Shown piece after piece: positions 56,520-64,000 of a stretch of 64,000 nt of DNA. This DNA is from Amyelois transitella. Taxonomy: Eukaryota > Arthropoda > Insecta > Lepidoptera > Pyralidae. The stretch's first letter is position 1, and every line of letters starts with the position of its first letter. Made by a program: the position numbers and the translations under genes. The stretch covers positions 3,289,001-3,353,000 of the forward strand of contig NC_083507.1 of NCBI RefSeq assembly GCF_032362555.1. Reading direction: 5' to 3'. The notes beneath the pieces were generated by a model, which saw only the letters and a list, made by a program, of their open reading frames with translations, made no database searches and was not told the DNA's origin.

Positions 56520-58045
56520 CAGATATCAGCAGAAATTTATGGAGGGAGGAACAGAGAAACAATGGGATACGTATTAGGCTAAAAACTACTCGAGAGGGAC
56601 CAACTCGCGCTATTACCTTGCAAATGGAACTTGCATCAATTCATGTCTAACGAATAATTAACAACAGTGTCAGTCACCTTAATAATAACGCGTTTCATCA
56701 CATTCTAGTTCGCATAGGCGGGGCCTAGTGTCACGTCACCACATAGAATGCTGAAAAGCATCATTATGTCATTACATGCAAATATGATTTATGTGTAGCG
56801 AAATTAAATTTATACTACTGTAGATATACTGATAGTTGATATTGTTTTTCTCAAAAGAATCATAATTTTGCAAGGCTCATTTGAATATGGGAGATAAGTC
56901 CTTTAGCGTTTGTTTAGGTTGTGGTAGTATTGATTCTGGTCTCTCCGAAGGTCTCATGGTAGCTGCTCTGATCAGAAAATAAAGTCAACGTTGCCTGCAC
57001 CGCACATTTAGATGACTGGATGCGTTTTGTTTTGAAACTATGAATCGATACGAGTTAGGTTCCCATGCAAAGGCCACTGTGGACAGACAGGGGTCGCTTT
57101 TGTGCAAAAAATCTTACCAACTAATACAAATTCACGAGCATGGTCTACTTAAGACTGCTCTCCAGAAAGCTGAGCATTTAACCAGAACTAACGTTTAGTA
57201 ATTTATATTTTATACTCAATTCTGATTGTTCAAGTTGTTTGTTTATGAGGATATGATGAATGTGCGAATGTCAAGTCTAAAATGTCAAGCATTTTATGAA
57301 ATGGTATTTGTGTGCTGGCATTTACTACTCATTGATGGTAGGTTAACTTCAGTTTCACTGGTTCTAGAAATAAATTGTATGCTAAATATATGTATATACT
57401 TATACGTACAAAATATCTCGTTTTTAAACGGTACGTAGACAGAGTCAACAGTCACAACAACAAACTCAAAGGCGCTGCTTAGCTTAAAAGATAAATTAAT
57501 ATATACGGGATAACGATACACGGCATTAGCTAACACATTGTTAGCTTTGGAGCAAGTTCCAGACTTGTGTTAGGACAAACTAATTATATAAAGTATGTCC
57601 TAAATAAGTTGATAAGCCTTCACTATGCTTGATTTTAATATAATAATTACCGTGGGAAGTGAAGGAACTGGTACATTCTATTTTTTTTACTATACTACCA
57701 CGAAAGCTTAATGTTAAGCCATAAAATAGTTTTAACATAACGTAACACTGCGTTTTCAACAATTTATTCCACCAGAGTATAACTACCACAATTTTAATTA
57801 ATATTAAGTGTTATGTTTGGTCAACAATTTGAAAGGAATTTTAATGGATATTGTTTTGTTTAAACTTTCTACTGCATAGTGAATGTGCAAAATTTTCATC
57901 TAGAAACATCTACTTGGTAATATTTAAATAGAAGTTGTTTAGGTAACAAACAAACTTACTGCATTTATAATATTATTTGGGATCATATACAAAATCTATT
58001 CTATTTTTGAATTGAAATATATATTGACATGTCAGAGGGATACAG

Positions 58046-58243
58046 ATGTTAATATGTCCGCAAGTCGTCGACCGCTGGACGAGCGGCTCCGAGGTCTGCA
58101 AGTCTGCGCCGCCGCAATGCGCGGGCGCGGCCACGGAAACAGCCTCCAATGTAATCTTGACTTGTATCCGATCGCAAATTATTGTTTCACAGTTTCCACT
58201 CGATTTGTCGCGGGAGAAAGTCGTGATTTACTCCAGAGAATAA
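58046..58243 (+). CDS. Possible coding exon (65 codons), unrecognised
   Basis: A GC-rich island (about 58060-58180) in AT-rich DNA is open in two frames. The frame starting MLICPQVVDRWTSGSEVCKS and ending LSREKVVIYSRE looks more protein-like. A weak acceptor (gggatacag) precedes it at 58045. No domain or partner exon was identified, so it may be a terminal exon or a CpG-rich regulatory block. Confidence 0.25.
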   Translation: MLICPQVVDRWTSGSEVCKSAPPQCAGAATETASNVILTCIRSQIIVSQFPLDLSREKVVIYSRE

Positions 58244-58974
58244 TTTGAAGCTTAAAATTTGTTTTATTATTCTGTGTTTTTCGATATTGGACAAATGTAT
58301 TACTTCATAAAGTCAAAAAACACTCCATTAAAGCAATTTAAGTTAAGCTAAGCCTCTTTTTCTAGCGCAATTGTTAGAAGCGGTGAAACAAACTACACTG
58401 CGGCCTTTTTCTACACAAATCATAAATTGTAGACAAAAATGTAGACTAATACGTAGGTACATTGTCCTGTCACGACTAATAAAAATGTTGATAATTCCCC
58501 AAAGCTTATATTAAAACATTTAAACGTATATATTCATGCAAAAGTTTAAATATTTATTGGCATGATAAATGTTGTGATAAGATTTGTCCAATTTTTTACT
58601 GACAGCTGCCTGACACAACCTTCTCTGTAGATGCACTTGTGGCTAATGTTTTTATACTTCTATCGGCTACTTACTTTTATAGAGAAATAATTAATAATAA
58701 TTTACTAGAGACTATTATAGAGGCTTTTTGAACAATTTCCCTAAAAATAAGGGAAAGAAATGACACATTGTGCAAAGATACCACATTTTTATGGCCTCTC
58801 CTCATCTCCATCGTTACGTAATCTGTGTCAAGTCTGGCAGCAGTTTGCCACACTGGTGCGGTATAGTAAGGCTTGGTAGAAATAAAAATAAACATGACGA
58901 GTGCATAGAATGAACACTTGAAAAATCCTGGCATCCGCCTATAAATACAATCTTGCCCCAGCGCCAAAAACTAT

Positions 58975-59035
58975 CGTAGTCCCGTTTCACGTCCTAATAA
59001 AAAGGGCAAAAGCGATAGGTTTTCGCGCGATAAAT
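58975..59035 (-). repeat. Dispersed short repeat with TTTATCGCGCG core, second copy
   Basis: In reverse complement it reads ccgtatttatcgcgcgaaaa, cctatcgcttttgccctttt and tattaggacgtg, matching 9437-9497 with scattered changes. It is GC-richer than its surroundings. Confidence 0.6.
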
Positions 59036-59805
59036 ACGGCAACGCGCGTGCGCGAGGGCTGGATTAGAAAATCACATCTTTACACCTGTCTTGACTGACC
59101 TCCACCACCTGGGAAACAGTACATTTTACGACATTCCTCTTTTCAAGACCGTTGATTAGCAATCAAATTAATGTAATTACATATCTTAAAAATTATTTAT
59201 TGGTTCGTTGCAACCGTAGGATTTTAATCACGCTTTATAAGAGCACCTTAACCACTCGTCATTTTAAATTATTTTTTAGACCTCCGACCTTCTTTTGTTG
59301 TCACATCTATATTATCATTATTCTGCAAAACACAAAGGCACGCGGAATATGCGGAAGGTGCATTTTACTGGGGAATTCAGCTCTCAAATTACTTACCACC
59401 TTTTCTTCGTACATAAACAGTGGCAAGGTTTTTTAATGAATATTTATTTAAGTACACGAGCTTTTTTCTTTTTTTTCGAAGCTCAAGTTGATGGTAAATT
59501 TTCTTGCAAGGTTAAGGGCATTCAACTTACTCTACGTCTTAACTCTTTGTAAAGTGTATAAATCATCGAATTGCAATACCTATTTTTTGTTCTCAACTTT
59601 TATAAAAATCTTGAATATGGATTATTATCGTCTTTTGAAAATTAGACTGTCGGAATTGTCACCAGAGTAAAATTATATTTAGGTACTAATTTACTACATA
59701 GCATTTTTATTTGCCAATCACATGATTAAGCACATTTTACGTTAACCTTTTCTGATTACACAACACAAATATCTGAAAGAATACTAATACCGGCAATTGC
59801 AAGAC

Positions 59806-59827
59806 GACTGATAAATATTTATCAGTC
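59806..59827. repeat. Perfect 22-bp palindrome, no spacer
   Basis: The sequence consists of gactgataaat joined directly to atttatcagtc, each the reverse complement of the other, in intergenic DNA. Confidence 0.85.
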
Positions 59828-60368
59828 TATCGAGCAAGTTCATGTAGTTTTACTTAGAAGTTCAACGATATAATGAGTTGGAACAAAACGGGACTAAACC
59901 GCTTAATATTCAAGGAGCGAGCCAAATGCGCGTGGTGCTAGTGGCGACGCACTTCCCCTGCGTTCACGCTTTATAAGAGACTCACAGGACTATTCAAGAA
60001 CATATGTATTTTTAGGGCCCTTTTTCAAAATAGAGAGAGAGGGAGAGAAAGAGAGGAAAGTTGAGACAACATTTAAAAATAGCTGCACTAGGGCTAGGGT
60101 TGCTGCTTTCAAAGTAAGTTATCATTCTGGAAATGTAGAGAAAAGTAAGGGTTCATCTCATGGTTGTTGTGCCAGCTCTTGTTACGTCTAATTCATCAGT
60201 AAAGTGACAGAATGGTAAAATTCCGAAAAGAATTAAGCATTGCTATATCAATTTAAGTGTCTAACTTTAAAACAAGCAATACGAGTGAATTTGAACACGA
60301 TCGTGTTAAATTATCATTGAAATTATATTCAACATATATTTTTTAATCTTTGTCTTTTAATGTTTAAT

Positions 60369-60640
60369 GCCGTGTGGTTCCCGGTACTATTACAAAAAAG
60401 AATAGGACCACTCCATCTCTTTCCCATGGATGTCGTAAAAGGCGACTAAGGGATAGGCTTATAAACTTAGGATTCCTCTTTTAGGCGATGGGCTAGCAAC
60501 CTGTCACTATTTGAATCTCGGTTCTATCATTAAGCCAAATAGCTGAACGTGGCCATTCAGTCTTTTCAAGACTGTTGGCTCTGTCTACCCCGCAAGGGAT
60601 ATAGACGTGATCATATGTATGTATGTATGTATGTCTTTTA
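60369..60640 (+). mobile_element. (TATG)n-tailed short retroposon, copy 12
   Basis: The fullest forward copy: tgccgtgtggttcccggtac at the head, the conserved gtcgtaaaaggcgactaagg and cttttcaagactgttggctc, and a tatgtatgtatgtatg tail. A tcttttaatg duplicate occurs on both sides (about 60353 and 60633), so the insertion appears recent. Confidence 0.85.
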
Positions 60641-60914
60641 ATGCTAGAATATACGCAACATCTCTGAAATGACAGACGGTGACTAATCAATTGCCGATTT
60701 CAGAAATGATGGGCCCAATTTATTGTGTTTGCAATTGATAACATATTAAATCCTCGATATACAAATTAATTGATGAGTTTTGAAGCTCAGAATTTATTAG
60801 GATTTATGGTTTTACTTTGTATTTGGTACCTACTTGAATATTTATGATTATGGTATCTTAAAATATAAAACTTTGAATGTCTAAACATTGAACTTCCTGA
60901 AAATTTATGGTATG

Positions 60915-61100
60915 GTACAGTACATACTTATATCACGGCTCTATCTCTTACGAGGTGAATAGAGCCAACCACCTCACATGTGTTCAAAGCTACGTCAAGC
61001 AAGATGATGTAATGATGGAATTGAAATTCAGATAGTCATAGCATAAGAATTCAAGGTTTGTTAGCTTATCCTTTGATTGGATTTTACAATCTGCATGGGC
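60915..61100 (-). mobile_element. (TATG)n-tailed retroposon, old diverged copy
   Basis: tatcacggctctatctctta, gtgaatagagccaaccacct, attgaaattcagatagtcat and gattttacaatctgcatggg follow the family order but are heavily mutated. Confidence 0.55.
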
Positions 61101-61167
61101 AGACAAGCAGCTAGCACAGACGATTTTTTTTCGATGTCAGATCATAATGGAAGCTTAAATGTTTAAT

Positions 61168-61435
61168 ACATACATACATACATACATATAATCACGTCTA
61201 TATCCCTTGCGGGGTAGACAGAGCCAACAGTCTTGTAAAGACTAACAGGCCACGTTTAGCTGTTTGGCTTTAAGATGGAATTGAGATTCAAATAGTGACA
61301 GGTTGCTAGCCCATCGCCTAAAAGAAGAATCCCAAATTTATAAGCCTACCCCTTAGTCGCCTTTTACGACATCCATGGGAAAGAGATGGAGTGGTCCTAT
61401 TCTTTTTTCTACTGGTGCCGGGAACCACACGGCAA
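61168..61435 (-). mobile_element. (TATG)n-tailed short retroposon, copy 13, with exact target-site duplication
   Basis: A full-length copy flanked by a 13-bp exact duplication (ttaaatgtttaat at 61155-61167 and 61436-61448). The exact duplication and intact consensus mark it as the youngest insertion in the window. Confidence 0.9.
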
Positions 61436-61687
61436 TTAAATGTTTAATGAAATAAGAAATTGCGTTAATTATCTGCATTGCCAACAAACTTTACGAAAGT
61501 GATTTACTAAATACGTAGATACTATTAGTGAAAAATTTGACGTTATTATTGATTACGGTTGTGAAAGTTCGAACTTGTATCATTAGGAGCAAGTTGAGGA
61601 AATTTAAATATTGTTTCATTTGTTTACAATAGAAAGAAATAATAATAGAGAAAAGTATGTTATTTTTGTTTGTTAAATTACATTTCA

Positions 61688-61757
61688 CAGTCTTTTCAAA
61701 ACTATTGGCTCTGTCTTCCCCGTAATGGATATATACGTGATTATATGTATGTATGTA
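61688..61757 (+). mobile_element. (TATG)n-tailed retroposon, 3' fragment
   Basis: cagtcttttcaaaactattg, gctctgtcttccccgtaatg and gatatatacgtgattatatg precede a tatgtatg tail. This is a 5'-truncated copy, as expected of target-primed reverse transcription. Confidence 0.75.
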
Positions 61758-62114
61758 AATAACACAAAATTATTTGGCATTCACTTCAAATGAAATGTGA
61801 AATTTCTGTGCAACAAAAATATTACAAATATACAAACTTATTGAATTGAAAACTATCAATGCACTAATGTCCTACAAGGAGGTGTAAACTCCTCTCACTA
61901 ACGATACTGTAAGCACTATATATCTTTGATATCATAGGTATTCACCTTGCCGGCCTGGCCTTGGCCAAAACCTGAACATCTGAAACGATCGCTTGGAGAG
62001 CCTCATACCTATTCATTAAATTTCCAACGCTTCTTCACGGTTATTATTATATTATGATAATCATATCTTTTTAATGCTTACTTCCATCAATTGATAAATA
62101 TTTTTGGCTATCTG

Positions 62115-62197
62115 TCATGGGTCGACGATGATTTGTTGGCTAATTATATATTATATATATATATATAATTAGCCAACAAATCATCGTCGACCCATGA
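62115..62197. repeat. Perfect inverted repeat, 36-nt arms, 11-nt AT loop
   Basis: Arms 62115-62150 and 62162-62197 are exact reverse complements; the centre is ttatatatata. The arms mix a unique part (catgggtcgacgatgatttg) with an AT-rich inner end. A further (TA)n tract follows at about 62200-62226. Confidence 0.92.
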
Positions 62198-63425
62198 ATT
62201 ATAATATATAATATATATATATATATAGCTTCCGCTCGTGGCTTTGCTCGCGTGAATAGTACCCTATTTCCTTTTCCCAAAAATAAAGATGCATACATAT
62301 ACGCCTAAACTAACATTGGTTTCTCATAAATTACAAATTAATAAAACCACGCGTCTGCCCTATTTAACTAAACTTTATCTATCGTCAGTGAATTAAGCTG
62401 TGTGCTGAAAGATATAGCAGTCCCACATCATATTTGAATACATATATATTTCCTTTCATTTTGTAAATAAGGATTTTTATTGTTTTGTATTTACCAACAT
62501 ACCCCAAATAATAAATTATATTTGTTTACGCAATCGTGTTTTATCTCTGTATCATCAAACTGTGAGTCATCTCATTTTGAGAACACTTTCGCTATCAAAC
62601 GAACAAACAAGTTTTGTGTGAAGTTTATTATTAGATCATAAAGTACGTAAACTACGTTATAATGCTGGTGTGTATTCGGCGACATATTAATAGAGATGTT
62701 ACCAATCACACATACACATATCACGTTTTTAAACCGTACGGCGTAGACACGACTCGAATCCTTCCTTCAGTTTGATGGTTTATTGAATAGAACAGAGATA
62801 AAGATGTAATCATTTAACTAAATTAGGTAAGTCCTTTACTTTAAAAAAAATATCTTAAACGAAATCAATGCTTAATCATATGTCGTTATTTACGGTTTAA
62901 AGGTACAAGAAACTTTTTGAATGAAATTTTAAAATTTGAAGAGTATTTCCTGGTATGAAATGAACAAAAAATGTTTGGCATTGATCTTTAACAGTCGACA
63001 TTTCGAAAATCCTACAAATACTTACGTCGAAGCAAAAATATGCGTCGTTGCAATTCGAATTTCTTTTCAAAAGCACGTTTTATTCTTATTTTTATAAAAA
63101 AAAAATATGCAGCATAAAAATTATGAACTTGAAATTAAACTAATAAGTTTCTTGGATTTCAAGATTTAGCAGTGGGCTCGTTGATGTCTTTTGTTCGCTG
63201 TTATTGTTTGTAATGTAAACATTTACATTTTTAAATTTTCAACACTACTTCAAAAATATGTAAACTTTTTATATTTGAACATCGTCGGGTCCTACCATGA
63301 CAACCCATTTACTTCGACCAATAAAGCGGCGTGATAAATAATATCTAATACAATATCTTGTTTTTTACTTAATTTGAAAAGAGATGAATTAAGCTTAGTC
63401 AAATCAAACACACCTAAAACCGAGC

Positions 63426-63435
63426 TATATAAAAG
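63426..63435 (+). promoter_or_regulatory. Upstream TATA-like box
   Basis: ctatataaaagacacg lies 145 bp upstream of the second TATA box. An E-box-type CACGTG follows at about 63449. It could be an alternative promoter for the same gene. Confidence 0.4.
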
Positions 63436-63570
63436 ACACGCGTGTTTCACGTGGCCTGAATTACTCAGAGCCTGATTAGTATGTTTCGTCACGGGAGCGG
63501 CGCGGGCGCAACCCCGGCAGGGTGCGCGGGCGCCCGGGCGTCGCTTTCCACCGCCGCGCCGCCCACCCGA

Positions 63571-63578
63571 TATAAAAG
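63571..63578 (+). promoter_or_regulatory. TATA box of the right-edge secreted-protein gene
   Basis: tataaaag lies 88 bp before the ATG. An initiator-like gcagtc near 63603-63608 sits about 34 nt downstream, so the 5' UTR would be some 55 nt. The surrounding 63490-63570 is very GC-rich. Confidence 0.7.
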
Positions 63579-63658
63579 CCTTCGTCACCCATTCACCCGC
63601 CCGCAGTCTGTGCTCGAACGTTAAAGTGTCCACTTCTCCTGTGCAAGGACTTACAAAC

Positions 63659-63704
63659 ATGAATTCACGGTGTTTAGTAGTGCTAGCAGCCGCCCTCGCC
63701 GTGG
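63659..63704 (+). CDS. Signal-peptide exon of a secreted protein (5' part only, gene runs off the edge)
   Basis: The exon encodes MNSRCLVVLAAALAV plus one base, followed by a strong donor (gtacgtaa, phase 1). The residues form the start of a classic signal peptide: a basic residue at position 4 and then a hydrophobic Leu/Ala/Val core. A TATA promoter, a short UTR and a tiny first coding exon interrupted inside the signal peptide are typical of insect cuticular and other abundant secreted proteins, but the mature part is outside the window, so the family cannot be named. No second exon was seen before 64000. Confidence 0.65.
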
Positions 63705-64000
63705 GTACGTAATTATTCAAATATTAAGTGAGAAACCTCAGTGATGCTACGGTTTCTGTGAGCGCATGAATGGAAAAATTGCAGCCAATGTGGTGTAACA
63801 GCTCTCACACATAGTCCTGTGATCATGATGGCTATTCTTGTCTCGACAATGCTCATGTGAGCATGATTGTTGTGTGTGATTTCTTTGGGGTGTGCATGGG
63901 ATATTTATATATTGAAAATAATATACTTCTTATGGAAATCAACAGACTTTTCGACATATATATGCAAATAAAAATAATCTGTTTAAAAATTTTAATATTA

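Larger units (their letters stand above)
52650..63400. other. Gene-poor stretch upstream of the lipase
   Basis: About 10.7 kb of mostly AT-rich sequence. It contains (TATG)n-tailed retroposons, a palindrome at 53915-53947, long hairpins, (TA)n tracts, an unclassified GC-rich block at about 55960-56240 and one GC-rich ORF at 58046-58243. No multi-exon gene could be assembled. Confidence 0.55.

Noticed and set aside
57226-57536. ORFs of 70 and 80 codons on opposite strands
   Set aside because: Both are in AT-rich repeat-containing DNA with no protein-like composition, splice support or recognisable motif.
13922-61757. Regularly recurring motifs that could suggest a CRISPR-like or satellite array
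   Set aside because: Copies are hundreds to thousands of bases apart, in both orientations, with target-site duplications, so they are dispersed retroposons.
63292-63720. 142-codon minus-strand ORF
   Set aside because: It crosses the TATA promoter and GC-rich upstream region of the plus-strand signal-peptide exon, and its middle is Gly/Arg/Ala low complexity.

Overview
The window is nuclear DNA from a moth or butterfly (Lepidoptera). Supporting signs are spliceosomal genes with short exons and GT-AG introns, AT-rich introns, many short interspersed repeats ending in (TATG)n tails, tRNA-headed SINEs, RTE-like retroposon ends of the TTTATAATATTAGTATAGAT type, and protein sequences that match insect genes. 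The species cannot be named from the sequence alone.

Layout. 1-13782 (minus): the first 28 coding exons, about 1508 codons, of UBR4/purity of essence, a giant N-recognin E3 ligase; the gene continues off the left edge. 13783-15251: a head-to-head intergenic region filled by two retroposons. 15252-19351 (plus): USP39, a ten-exon spliceosomal pseudo-deubiquitinase. 19689-24583 (minus): TXNL1, six exons, thioredoxin plus PITH domain, convergent with USP39; their 3' ends probably touch. 26405-37943 (plus): three complete tandem paralogues of the secreted C16orf89/DUF4735 family, each with six coding exons and the same intron phases (1,1,1,2,1). 38000-51200: a gene-poor stretch with many retroposon fragments and a few weak coding candidates. 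51225-52487 (minus): an intronless secreted acid lipase. 52650-63400: another gene-poor, repeat-rich stretch. 63659 onward (plus): a TATA promoter and the signal-peptide exon of a secreted-protein gene that runs off the right edge.

UBR4, USP39 and TXNL1 are housekeeping genes. UBR4 belongs to the N-degron pathway, USP39 to tri-snRNP assembly, and TXNL1 is known in other animals as a proteasome-associated redox protein. The C16orf89 cluster is the least understood coding content. Eight cysteines are conserved across all three copies, but the copies differ in their N-termini, in one loop, and in a C-terminal histidine kept in A and C and lost in B.

The most unusual non-coding feature is a set of long, perfect or near-perfect inverted repeats with very short loops (arms of 24 to 36 nt, unrelated to each other) in introns and gene deserts. 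There is also a small THAP-encoding element with terminal inverted repeats in a TXNL1 intron. All exon boundaries were worked out by eye from splice consensus, reading-frame continuity and recalled family similarity; no alignment was run.
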